Of a DNA stretch of 64,000 bases, positions 16,282 through 25,011 are shown piece by piece. Both the position numbers and the translations under genes were made by a program. Below the pieces are notes generated by a model that had not been told where the DNA came from, did not search any database, and was given only the letters and a program-made list of their open reading frames with translations. How positions within the stretch are numbered: position 1 is the first letter of the stretch; each line of letters opens with the position of its first letter. Location of the stretch: NCBI RefSeq assembly GCF_030519375.1, contig NZ_JAUMKB010000021.1, forward strand, positions 1 to 64,000, in the 5' to 3' direction. The DNA is from Mucilaginibacter tolerans. Its GTDB lineage: Bacteria; Bacteroidota; Bacteroidia; Sphingobacteriales; Sphingobacteriaceae.

Positions 16282-16971
16282 CTAACCCCCATTTATCACC
16301 TTAGCCATACCAAATGCGGCTGCGGCGGCCAATGCGCCAATGATCAGAACCTTTAAGGCGCCAGATAATGGAGGCTGCCCGGTAACTTTGCTTTTGAAGT
16401 AACCAAATATAAACAGGCAGACAGAGGTGATAGCGCAAGAGTAGTACAGAGCCTGCTGTGACTCGTGTATAAAGAAGTACGGCGACAAAGGGATAATTCC
16501 ACCGACGATGTAAGAAAAGCCGATCGTAATAGCGCTTTGTGTGGCGCGGTTTGCTTCGGGTTTTTCGAGCCCCAATTCATAACGCATCATAAAATCAACC
16601 CAGGCATTTTTGTCTTTGGCCATTTCGTTGGCGATCTCGTGCTGTAAATGTTCGGATATGCCAAAGCCAGCAAATACCTCCCGAACTTCCATCTTCTCCT
16701 GCTCCGGAACTCTTTCTACTTCATCGTATTCTCTTTTCAGTTCGGAATTGTAATGATCGGCCTCGGTCTTTCCGGCCAGGAAACCGCCAAGTCCCATGGC
16801 TATTGATCCTGCTACAATTTCAGCTATGCCTGCAGTTACCACAATATGGGAGGCAGCAGTAGCTCCGCTCAAACCCGCCGCTAATGCAAACGGCACGGTT
16901 AAGCCATCAGACATGCCGATAACAATGTCTTTTATAGTATCTGAGCTTTTTAAATGATGTTCGTGATGCAT
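16282..16971 (-). CDS. VIT1/CCC1-family metal transporter
   Basis: A 229-aa membrane protein of the vacuolar iron transporter family, probably moving Fe2+ or Mn2+. Signatures are DIVIGMSDGLTVPFALAAGLSGA in the first membrane helix, AGSIAMGLGGFLAGKTEADHY, a charged cytoplasmic segment with GFGISEHLQHEIANEM, and three C-terminal helices including GGIIPLSPYFF. The ATG at 16971 (MHHEHHLKSSD) was chosen over a start five codons upstream. The His-rich N-terminus may bind metal (inference). Confidence 0.88.
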   Translation of the reverse strand: MHHEHHLKSSDTIKDIVIGMSDGLTVPFALAAGLSGATAASHIVVTAGIAEIVAGSIAMGLGGFLAGKTEADHYNSELKREYDEVERVPEQEKMEVREVFAGFGISEHLQHEIANEMAKDKNAWVDFMMRYELGLEKPEANRATQSAITIGFSYIVGGIIPLSPYFFIHESQQALYYSCAITSVCLFIFGYFKSKVTGQPPLSGALKVLIIGALAAAAAFGMAKVINGG

Positions 16972-17055
16972 AAGATAAAAGTACAAGTATGATTATCGTT
17001 TTGAATATCAAAATGTTATTTATGATTAGTCTGAATTAGGATTTACAAAATAAAC

Positions 17056-18996
17056 TCAGCGTATGATCACTACCCACCCGGATAGTTTAGGCGTATTGTT
17101 TTTCAGGTCAATAATGTAATAATAGGTGCCCGCTGGTAAAGGTGAGCCATTTCGGGTACCGTCCCATGATTTTGGGTAACCGGTACTTTGATATACTTTT
17201 TGGCCATTGCGGTCGAATATTGAAACAAGACATGACGGATAAGTAATTAAGGCATCGATGTTCCAAAAGTCATTGATGCCATCATTATTCGGTGTGAATG
17301 CATTTGGGATGGTGATCTTTTTATAAACTCGTACAGAAACTGTACTTGTTGCTGTGCCACACGTTTGCGATACGACATTTAGGGTATAGGTAATATCATC
17401 TTTCGGGCTGGCATTGGGTGCAATAGCGTTTGGATTATCAAGACCCGTCGTAGGCGTCCAATAATGGTTGCTGATATTATCGCCAGCCATTGCGCCGTTT
17501 AACTGTACCGATTGCCCTTCGAAAATTACTTTATTATCACCCGCATTTGCTACAGGGTTATTGTTTACTGTTACCGTCACAGATTTGGTATCATCGTAGC
17601 AGGCGTCATTGCTTACTTTAACTGTGTATGTGGTAGTTTGTGAGGGGGTAGCTACCGGGTTGGGCATATCGTCATGATCTAATCCGGTTGACGGCGTCCA
17701 TTTATAATAAATACCGCCGGATGCAGTCAGGCGTGTTGATTCACCTGCGCAAATCGTTGGGTTGTTGCCTACAACAGCCACCACTTTAGGAACAACCTTC
17801 ACAGTTGTTTGTACAGATGCACTGGTACAATCACTGGTTGATGTAGCAACAACGGTATAAATACCGGCATTTGCAGGGGTAACATTATTAATAATAAGCG
17901 GGTTTTGATTACTTGAAGCGATATTCGGCCCCGACCAGGTGTAACTTGCACCTCCTGTAGCGGTTAATGTTAGCGCGTCTCCTTCGCAAACAATGGGAGT
18001 TGCGGGTAAGTGCGCTATTGGTAAAGGATTGACATTTATTGTAAGTGGCTGGGAACTCACACTGCAGGTGGGAGATAATATGTTTTCACCTTCGCCTACA
18101 GCCAGCCTGTATTGATAGACGCCGCTTTGAGCATTAGTGATATTTAAATTAAATACAGCACTCGTCTGCCCGGGAATATTCATCCAGCCGGTATTATTTT
18201 GATTGGCCTGCCATTGTAAAAATGGGTTATTGTACCCAGCGCCTACACTTGCTTTAAGCGTGTAACTTGCCTTGCTCCCCTCGCAAATATTTTGATCCCC
18301 CGTTGAGGTCAGGTCACCAAAACCTGTTTGTACAATCGGACCGCAAGGCCTGAAGGCAATATCATCCAATATCAGGTCATTGCCGTTGCCGCCCGGCGCG
18401 TTATTGATCATTTTAACTACGACATCGGTCACCCCGGCTGGTGTGGTAAAATTAGTAGCGTATTTATCCCACTTGGGTTGAGCTGTAGGTAGGATATCGC
18501 CGGTATTATGTGTTTTTAATACCTGCCCGGTAGTCGTCTCGATAGAAAAAGTAATATTAGGTGGAATTGAATTTGGCTTGCTTGCTGCAAGGGCGTATAA
18601 GTTCAGGATGTATGCCGAAAACTCATAGGTGGTATTTGGGCATAGTCCATTGGCTGTTTGCGTAAAAAAGGTACTTGGCTGGAAGCTGGCATTAACAATC
18701 ATCATGTAGCCGTTCGGGTTACCGGTATGGTCGGTTGTTACATTATGCCAAACGCCGTAACAGTTTCCTGTAACGCTATTTGCTATGGTATAATAACCAT
18801 CATTAGGACAATTGCTGGACGTGTAGTTCATATTGGTGATACCGCCAGACAAGGTCATGCCCGGGTTAGAGCCTGCGCCGAAAGTTTGGTCAATAACTGG
18901 ATCGCCCAGGCTACCCGAACAAGTTTGAGCAAGGGACCTTGATGTGAAAAATATTAATAAAAAAAGTAAAAATAAGTCAGAGCTTCTCGGTCGCAT
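17056..18996 (-). CDS. Large secreted T9SS cargo protein with Ig-like repeats
   Basis: A 646-aa exported protein. It has a signal peptide (residues ~1-23, ending SLAQ), a jelly-roll-like domain to about residue 215 with the closing LILDDIAFRPCG, and three or four Ig/PKD-like domains carrying paired Cys and GGxxYxW motifs. The C-terminal domain begins ITIPNAFTPNNDGINDFW, the gliding-motility-associated type B sorting signal of type IX secretion. It is probably an adhesin or surface-exposed structural protein; no catalytic residues are evident. It is transcribed divergently from the TonB receptor. Confidence 0.87.
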   Translation of the reverse strand: MRPRSSDLFLLFLLIFFTSRSLAQTCSGSLGDPVIDQTFGAGSNPGMTLSGGITNMNYTSSNCPNDGYYTIANSVTGNCYGVWHNVTTDHTGNPNGYMMIVNASFQPSTFFTQTANGLCPNTTYEFSAYILNLYALAASKPNSIPPNITFSIETTTGQVLKTHNTGDILPTAQPKWDKYATNFTTPAGVTDVVVKMINNAPGGNGNDLILDDIAFRPCGPIVQTGFGDLTSTGDQNICEGSKASYTLKASVGAGYNNPFLQWQANQNNTGWMNIPGQTSAVFNLNITNAQSGVYQYRLAVGEGENILSPTCSVSSQPLTINVNPLPIAHLPATPIVCEGDALTLTATGGASYTWSGPNIASSNQNPLIINNVTPANAGIYTVVATSTSDCTSASVQTTVKVVPKVVAVVGNNPTICAGESTRLTASGGIYYKWTPSTGLDHDDMPNPVATPSQTTTYTVKVSNDACYDDTKSVTVTVNNNPVANAGDNKVIFEGQSVQLNGAMAGDNISNHYWTPTTGLDNPNAIAPNASPKDDITYTLNVVSQTCGTATSTVSVRVYKKITIPNAFTPNNDGINDFWNIDALITYPSCLVSIFDRNGQKVYQSTGYPKSWDGTRNGSPLPAGTYYYIIDLKNNTPKLSGWVVIIR

Positions 18997-19100
18997 TAAT
19001 ATTGATCGGGCAAAAAGCCCAACTTCAAAAATAATACTTTAAGTGATGTATTTCTTTGTCTATCAAATTCTTTATCAGCTAACGGTTTTTGCAGCATAAA

Positions 19101-19121
19101 GGGTTACATTTGTTGTAACCC
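19101..19121 (+). promoter_or_regulatory. Operator-like palindrome over the TonB-receptor promoter
   Basis: GGGTTACA and TGTAACCC form a perfect 8-bp inverted repeat with a 5-nt spacer. The -7 box TACATTTG (19105-19112) lies inside it, so a bound dimer would occlude RNA polymerase. The start codon follows within 16 nt. Confidence 0.55.
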
Positions 19122-19133
19122 CAGTTGATGCTT

Positions 19134-21194
19134 ATGATGAAAATCTACCCTTCAATTTTTCTTTTTGCCGCAGCTCCCTTGATTAGTTTTTCTCAAAACA
19201 GAACAGATACTTTAAAGAAGGATGCTTTAAGACATTTAACAGAACTAACAGTAAAGGGCTACCTGATAGAGCAGCCGGTTTTGAGCGTACCTGCTTCGGT
19301 AGCGGTATTAAGTCCCTCTCAATTGGCTCTACAACCCGAAAATTCGCTGGTATCATCGATGAACACTGTTCCCGGAGTGCGTATGGAGGAGCGTTCCCCA
19401 GGAAGCTACCGTTTATCCATCCGGGGTAGTTTATTGCGCTCGCCTTTTGGAGTACGTGATATAAAGATATATTTTGACGAGATACCCCTAACCGATGCCG
19501 GAGGTAATACCTATCTGAATGCAGTAGATGTAAATAGCGTGCAAGGCATTGAAATACTAAAAGGCCCGGACGGTAGTCTGTTTGGAGCCAACTCAGGTGG
19601 CGTCGTGTTGATTAGCCCGGTTAGGCGTTATAATAATAGCAACTACTTATCAGCAGAACTAAATGGAGGTTCGTACGGGCTCTTTCATCAGAATGTTGGC
19701 CTGCAAAATACTTCGGGTAATCATCAGCTGAACATCAATCAAGCTTATGAAACTTATAGCGGCTACCGTCAGCATAGTTATATGGATCGCAATTATGTGC
19801 AGGCGGTTGATAAGGTAACTTTCTCTAAAGCTGATCAGCTTAAATTCCTGGGTTTTTATTCTGATATGGGTTATGAAACACCTGGCGGGTTGACATTGGC
19901 CCAATACCAGGCTGATCCAAAACAGGCGCGGCTACCCACCAAAACCTTGCCAGGAGCAATACAGCAAAAAGCAGGCGTTTATCAAAAAATAATGATCGGG
20001 GGTCTTGTAAATAACTGGCAGGTAACTGATCAGCTAAAAAATGTAACATCCATATTTGGCAGCTACGTGGATTTCTCCAATCCATTTATTACTACTTACA
20101 ATCAGCGTTATGAAAGTACTTACGGTCTGCGAACCTATTTTGAATTAAGTGGCAAGCCGAACCCGGCAATTAACTGGAAAGTGAATGTTGGACTGGAATG
20201 GCAGCAAACCAACTCAGATATAAATAGCTATGGCAACAGATCGGGTGTGAGAGATACAGCACAAACGCTGGATAGAATACATACTAATCAGCACTTTATT
20301 TTTGCGCGTTACTTCGCAGATATTTATAAGCGTTTGCATGTAGAAGCAGCATTGAGCCTGAATTATTATGATTATAAATTCCGGAATGTATTCCCCAATA
20401 ACGAAGCCGTATTTACAAACCGCAGCTTTACTCCGCAATTGATGCCAAGGTTAGCTTTATCTTACCAGATAACCAACAATTTTATCTGGCGTGCATCGGT
20501 AAGCCGTGGATATTCCACACCGACAACAGCCGAGATCAGGCCTACAGACCAGGTGATCAACACAAGTTTGCAGGCAGAAGACGGCTGGAACTATGAGACT
20601 GGTTTCAGGCTGCGTAATGCCGATGAGAGCATGTTCCTGGATGCCGCTGTTTTTTATTATAAGCTTAATAATGCCATCGACCCTCAGCAAAATGCCGATG
20701 GAACAACATACTACATCAATGCAGGGGGAACAAGTCAGCCAGGGCTTGAATTATATTTCAGCGACTGGGTTATCCGCCAAAACAATATCAGTTTCATCAG
20801 AGGTCTGCAAATAAATGCATCCGCTACAATTGATCGTTTTTCCTTCGAGAGCACGCATAATCAATTAACAGGAGTACCCAACCAGGTATTAGTTGGTAAT
20901 GTGCAAATTAAGTTTCCAGAGCATTTGTATGTCTTTGGGCAATATAACTATACGGCAAAAATCCCCCTAAATGATGCCAGTACAGCCTATGCACCTGCTT
21001 ACCATTTAGTAGAGGCAAAAGCAGGATGGGAGTGCGTGATAAGCCCTAAAACCAGGTTAGCCATTTACGTGGGTGCAGACAATATTCTGAACCAGAAATA
21101 TAGCCTTGGTAATGATCTGAACGCAGTAGGAGGCCGGTATTATAACGCAGCCGCTCCCAGGAATTATTATGCGGGCCTGAAGCTTGTGCTTTAA
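19134..21194 (+). CDS. TonB-dependent outer-membrane receptor
   Basis: A 22-stranded barrel type importer energised by TonB. The signal peptide is MMKIYPSIFLFAAAPLISFSQ. A plug domain follows, with the TonB-box-like LTELTVKGYL, the segment MNTVPGVRMEERSPGSYRLSIRGS and GIEILKGPDGSLFGANSGGVV, then a barrel ending NYYAGLKLVL. The N-terminal carboxypeptidase-like domain of SusC proteins is absent, and no SusD partner is nearby, so a siderophore, metal or cofactor substrate is more likely than a glycan. Of several starts in tandem, the ATG pair at 19134/19137 is best. The tight palindrome over the promoter suggests repression. Substrate unknown. Confidence 0.92.
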   Translation: MMKIYPSIFLFAAAPLISFSQNRTDTLKKDALRHLTELTVKGYLIEQPVLSVPASVAVLSPSQLALQPENSLVSSMNTVPGVRMEERSPGSYRLSIRGSLLRSPFGVRDIKIYFDEIPLTDAGGNTYLNAVDVNSVQGIEILKGPDGSLFGANSGGVVLISPVRRYNNSNYLSAELNGGSYGLFHQNVGLQNTSGNHQLNINQAYETYSGYRQHSYMDRNYVQAVDKVTFSKADQLKFLGFYSDMGYETPGGLTLAQYQADPKQARLPTKTLPGAIQQKAGVYQKIMIGGLVNNWQVTDQLKNVTSIFGSYVDFSNPFITTYNQRYESTYGLRTYFELSGKPNPAINWKVNVGLEWQQTNSDINSYGNRSGVRDTAQTLDRIHTNQHFIFARYFADIYKRLHVEAALSLNYYDYKFRNVFPNNEAVFTNRSFTPQLMPRLALSYQITNNFIWRASVSRGYSTPTTAEIRPTDQVINTSLQAEDGWNYETGFRLRNADESMFLDAAVFYYKLNNAIDPQQNADGTTYYINAGGTSQPGLELYFSDWVIRQNNISFIRGLQINASATIDRFSFESTHNQLTGVPNQVLVGNVQIKFPEHLYVFGQYNYTAKIPLNDASTAYAPAYHLVEAKAGWECVISPKTRLAIYVGADNILNQKYSLGNDLNAVGGRYYNAAAPRNYYAGLKLVL

Positions 21195-21201
21195 CTGGAT
21201 G

Positions 21202-21242
21202 AGCACTAAAAGTTCCCATTTGCAGCGAGAACTTTTAGTGCT
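21202..21242. terminator. Bidirectional terminator between convergent genes
   Basis: A perfect 14-bp stem (21202-21215 with 21229-21242) with a 13-nt loop sits between the TonB receptor and hexosaminidase stops. The A/T tracts are inside the stem, which suits both directions. Confidence 0.65.
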
Positions 21243-21253
21243 GCGGTGCTCTG

Positions 21254-23788
21254 TTATTTAGCTATCTCAGTAACGTTGCTACCCCTGCCTTTGTTGTTAA
21301 AAGTTCTAAATTTTATTAACGAATTTTCTATTGTAACACCATCGTTATACACAGAGCTTTTTGCGTCCGGATCTTTGCCGTTGGTGGTGTATCTGATAGT
21401 TAGACCGGGAAACTGTTCGTTAGCAATTAATTTACCATTTTGTTCTATCACTCCCGGTTTTGGGATGCGGTACCCATACCCACCATTAAGATAATCCAGA
21501 CGGGGCAGCTCACGTTTGCCCAACACGTTTAAGAAATTTGACCATGCCTGAGCGTAAAGCTCCTGACTTTTGGTAGTATCATTTGTTGTCGCCCATTCAG
21601 GGTCCTGCGACCACGCACGTTCAGCAAATCCAAGCAAGCGTGGCAACAGCATGTATTCCTCGCGTTCTGTTGTTTTAACGGTTTCTCCCCACAGGGCGCA
21701 TTGAAGACCAACAATATTGCTTTTGCCGTAGTCGGTCAGCCGTTGTTTGCCGATAAAGATATTGCGGTTAATTGGCAGCCCGTTTTTATCAACTTTGGTG
21801 TTTTTAAAATAATCAAAAGGAATAAAAGAAAAAGGTTTGTCAATATCCGAAAACGCCCCCCAGTAATAGCCCGGCTCATCAAACGATTTATAATTCGCCA
21901 TATCAAAATACAGATTAGTTACACACGATAGCACCACTTTATAGCCCGAGTTGGCAAGACGATAGGCAAGGTCCTCATTTCCATCGCCCAGTGTGTTATT
22001 CCAAACTTCGGTTTGCAAGTGCTCCGGCATAAAGTCAGGATTTGGAACGTAAACAGGTCTGCCATCCAGCTTGGTTTTGCGCAATGCCATTTCTTCCCAG
22101 CCTGCAAGGTTAAGCCCTTTGGCTTTCAGCATCTGATTTACTTTGCCATAGAAATAATACCACAGGTCGCCTGTGTTTTGAATTTCAGGGTGACTGCCCT
22201 GCAGAGCAACATAAGCAGGGGATTTTTCCCAAACATGTGCGGGCACCTCGTCGCCACCAAAATGAATCATTTTTAGCGGTGCGCCTGCCTCTTTGTACAT
22301 TGCTACAATATCATTGATAACTGTTCCAATAAAATTGTAGGTAGATGGCAGCGATACATCCATGATATTATCGTTCCAAAACTGGTTTGAGCTATACTCG
22401 GATTTGTCGTTTAGATCATACAGAAGATATTTTTCAGCTTCTGCTTTTTTACCTTGCGCCATCAATTTGGTATAGCGCGCATTCATTGCCTTGATAGCGG
22501 CACGGGCATGGCCCGGTGTTTCGATCTCAGTTATTACAGTAATATGTCTTTCATTAGCGTATTTTAATATCTCAACATAATCCGCTTTCGTATAAAAACC
22601 GCTTCCCGCCAGTTTACCGGTTTCAGGACCTGAACCATGGCATGCAGGTAAAAACTTCTTGCTGTCTAAAGAATGCCCGCGTTGTGAGCCTATTTCGGTT
22701 AATTCAGGTAACGACGGTATTTCCAATCTCCAGCCTTCATCCTCAGTTAAATGGAAGTGGAAGGTGTTGATCTTGTATAATGCAAGCAAATCAAGCAATC
22801 TTTCAACCTGCTTTTTTGTTTGAAAATTGCGGCCCACATCCAGCATAAATGCCCGGTAGCCAAAGCGGGGCGCATCCTGAATCTCTACACATTGTATTTT
22901 TATTTCGCTTTGCGGTTTAACATAAGCAGAAGGGGAGATCAGTGATAACAAGGATTGTATGCCATAAAATATCCCGGTCGGGGTAGAGGCCACGATGAAA
23001 ATGGCCTTTGGCTTTACCTCCATGGCGTACCCTTGGGGGTTCATGCCTTCTTTATAAACCAGTTTAATGGTGTTTTCGCTTGCTGCGCTGCCGCCTTCAA
23101 GCATGGTTCTGAACTTGTCAGTCAATACCTCTGCCTCTTTTTCAAAACGGCTGTCGTTTACAATCTGCACGCCCGAGTTTAGTTTGAAAACACCTTTAAT
23201 TTCCGAATAGCTTGTCGGCGAAGGGAATACTTTAGTCAACTGCTTTTCAGGAATATCGGTAATGCTTGCATTTTGATTGTAAATGATCTCAGGAGTAATC
23301 AGCCCTTTGTAAGTAGGCTTGAAAGGAGCAATGTTAACTCCCCCAACGGAATAGCCTTTATCAGTCTGTGCGTCCCAAACAACATAGAATCCTTCGGGTG
23401 CATCGGTGAAGTTAACAATATTGTCTGTATCTATAAATTCAATCCTTACCGAGCCTCCTGGTTTTAATTCAGTGAATGTGTTGAGCGGGGTAAAGCTGAA
23501 CAGGTCGCCGTTGATATGCTCCACCTTAACATTTCCGGTTGGGCTTGTTGGTAAAAAATCATGCGGTGAATTGAAATATAATTTCCAACCGCTTGAAGGG
23601 AGGGTGTTTTTGCCGGTGTTGGTGATGGTAATGGCGTTTAATGATTGCGCCTTATTCTGATAGTCATCCTGAACTGCCTCCCATTTTATTTGTAAATCAC
23701 GGGCATCAAGTGGTGGGGAATCAATTTTTGAGGCATTAGCCTTTGTGCCGACAAGGAAGATCAGCATTGTAATAAGTAATTGGCGCAT
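21254..23788 (-). CDS. Beta-N-acetylhexosaminidase, GH20
   Basis: Exo-glycosidase that removes terminal GlcNAc/GalNAc from chitooligosaccharides, glycans or peptidoglycan fragments. The 844-aa protein has a signal peptide, a chitobiase-type carbohydrate-binding N-terminal domain (~30-175), a GH20b domain (~185-310), the TIM-barrel catalytic domain (~315-690) and a C-terminal Ig-like chitobiase domain (TIRYTTNGKDPDAKSSVY). The catalytic pair is Asp513-Glu514 in HFGGDEVP, using substrate-assisted chemistry. It is exported to the periplasm or surface and was not seen in a SusCD locus. Confidence 0.94.
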   Translation of the reverse strand: MRQLLITMLIFLVGTKANASKIDSPPLDARDLQIKWEAVQDDYQNKAQSLNAITITNTGKNTLPSSGWKLYFNSPHDFLPTSPTGNVKVEHINGDLFSFTPLNTFTELKPGGSVRIEFIDTDNIVNFTDAPEGFYVVWDAQTDKGYSVGGVNIAPFKPTYKGLITPEIIYNQNASITDIPEKQLTKVFPSPTSYSEIKGVFKLNSGVQIVNDSRFEKEAEVLTDKFRTMLEGGSAASENTIKLVYKEGMNPQGYAMEVKPKAIFIVASTPTGIFYGIQSLLSLISPSAYVKPQSEIKIQCVEIQDAPRFGYRAFMLDVGRNFQTKKQVERLLDLLALYKINTFHFHLTEDEGWRLEIPSLPELTEIGSQRGHSLDSKKFLPACHGSGPETGKLAGSGFYTKADYVEILKYANERHITVITEIETPGHARAAIKAMNARYTKLMAQGKKAEAEKYLLYDLNDKSEYSSNQFWNDNIMDVSLPSTYNFIGTVINDIVAMYKEAGAPLKMIHFGGDEVPAHVWEKSPAYVALQGSHPEIQNTGDLWYYFYGKVNQMLKAKGLNLAGWEEMALRKTKLDGRPVYVPNPDFMPEHLQTEVWNNTLGDGNEDLAYRLANSGYKVVLSCVTNLYFDMANYKSFDEPGYYWGAFSDIDKPFSFIPFDYFKNTKVDKNGLPINRNIFIGKQRLTDYGKSNIVGLQCALWGETVKTTEREEYMLLPRLLGFAERAWSQDPEWATTNDTTKSQELYAQAWSNFLNVLGKRELPRLDYLNGGYGYRIPKPGVIEQNGKLIANEQFPGLTIRYTTNGKDPDAKSSVYNDGVTIENSLIKFRTFNNKGRGSNVTEIAK

Positions 23789-23902
23789 AGTTTAGTATTA
23801 GGTTTTTATTGAATCGTAAATATAGACTTTTTTGCAAATTTTAAAAAGTATGATGTTCTTTATAAGAAAAATTGCTTTTGAAAAGAAAAGCTTAAGGTAT
23901 TA

Positions 23903-24010
23903 GGCTAAAGCCCAACAGCAATGAATAGAAGATGAACCTGAAACAGGGTATCTATTCATTGACGTTCCATTTATGGAACGGTAAGTTAGACAAAATAAGG
24001 GGCTTTAGCC
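23903..24010. repeat. Three-hairpin MITE-like element
   Basis: Outer 11-bp perfect inverted repeats GGCTAAAGCCC / GGGCTTTAGCC (23903-23913, 24000-24010) enclose two hairpins. One is CAATGAATAG / CTATTCATTG (23919-23928, 23952-23961) and the other CGTTCCAT-tt-ATGGAACG (23963-23980). It codes for no protein and lies between two minus-strand genes. Confidence 0.75.
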
Positions 24011-24046
24011 AAAAATAGCTGACAAAATTTGAAGAGGATTTCTGGT

Positions 24047-24973
24047 TTATAAAGAGAACTTTATCCACCCATCACCCTCATATCCAAAAATAAATTGTTT
24101 AGGGTGGATGATTTCGGCTAAAATTTCAATAGAGTCGACTATCCGTGGCCCGGGACGGTTAAAATAGTGATTGCCATCGGCAATGTAAAAACGGTTATTC
24201 TTTACAGCTTTCAATTCGGTAAACCCCGGCAATTGAAGTAACAGATTTGCTTCTTTCATAGTGCGCTCAATAGAAAATCCGCAGGGCATGACTACAATTG
24301 CGTCCGGATCTTGCTGCCGAATATCTTCCCATTTTACATAGGGCGAATGTTTCCCATTTTCTGCCAGAATCGGCACGCCTCCGGCAATATTAACTAATTC
24401 CGGAACCCAATTGCCTGACACCATCATTGGTTCCAGCCATTCGATACAAGCCACCTTTGGTTTATTCTCCATAAACTTCAGCTTGTGGCGGATGATATCT
24501 ACACGTTCCTGTAATCCTTCTATTAATTGTTCGCCTTTCTCTGTGACACCCAAGACAACTGCCACTTCACGGATAGTATTAAATATCGCATCCAGGCTAT
24601 CGGGTTGTAATGAGATGATAGTCGATTGTTTATCCAAATAATCCTCTAGTGCTTCTTCTACTTCTGTTAACGAAACAGCACATACCTCGCATTGCGCCTG
24701 CGTAATTACCACATCAGGCGACAGTTGTTTAATCACATCCCTCTTTACGGTGTAAACAGAAAGGGCATCAGTGAGCAGTTCCTTTACTTTGACATCGATA
24801 GCTGCACTGCTTAGATTGTCCTGGATATTGGCTTCCGAGCATATCGGCAATTGTTTTACCGAAGGCGGGAAATCACACTCATGCGAACGCCCAACCAGAT
24901 TTTCTTCCAATCCTAAGGCGCAAACAATTTCGGTAGCAGCAGGTAACAGCGAGACAATTTTTTGGGATGGCAT
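24047..24973 (-). CDS. BtuF/COG0614-type cobalamin-binding protein without signal peptide
   Basis: A 308-aa periplasmic-binding-protein fold of the TroA/BtuF type, with KIVSLLPAATEIVCALGL at the start, LVGRSHECDFP, PDVVITQAQCEVCAVS and the C-terminal RPGPRIVDSIEILAEIIHP. It lacks a signal peptide and lipobox, so it should be cytoplasmic. The CEVC pair and the GRSHECDFP segment occur in the soluble relatives usually annotated cobalamin-binding protein. No permease or ATPase genes are adjacent. It is the first gene of a minus-strand unit reading into the MITE-like element. A -7 box ends 4 nt before its ATG. Confidence 0.82.
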   Translation of the reverse strand: MPSQKIVSLLPAATEIVCALGLEENLVGRSHECDFPPSVKQLPICSEANIQDNLSSAAIDVKVKELLTDALSVYTVKRDVIKQLSPDVVITQAQCEVCAVSLTEVEEALEDYLDKQSTIISLQPDSLDAIFNTIREVAVVLGVTEKGEQLIEGLQERVDIIRHKLKFMENKPKVACIEWLEPMMVSGNWVPELVNIAGGVPILAENGKHSPYVKWEDIRQQDPDAIVVMPCGFSIERTMKEANLLLQLPGFTELKAVKNNRFYIADGNHYFNRPGPRIVDSIEILAEIIHPKQFIFGYEGDGWIKFSL

Positions 24974-24977
24974 GACG

Positions 24978-24985
24978 CAAAGGTA
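24978..24985 (-). promoter_or_regulatory. -7 box 4 nt before the BtuF-like start codon
   Basis: On the minus strand TACCTTTG is a perfect match, separated from the ATG at 24973 by GCGT only. This implies a leaderless transcript. Confidence 0.55.
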
Positions 24986-25011
24986 CTGTTAGCTGCTTAC
25001 AGTTGAAAATA

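Noticed and set aside
18658..18942. 94-aa plus-strand ORF within the T9SS cargo gene
   Set aside because: It is antisense to a long, well-supported gene with recognised domains.
19022..19133. Cobalamin riboswitch upstream of the TonB receptor
   Set aside because: The region is too short and lacks the B12-box; only the operator-like dyad is present.
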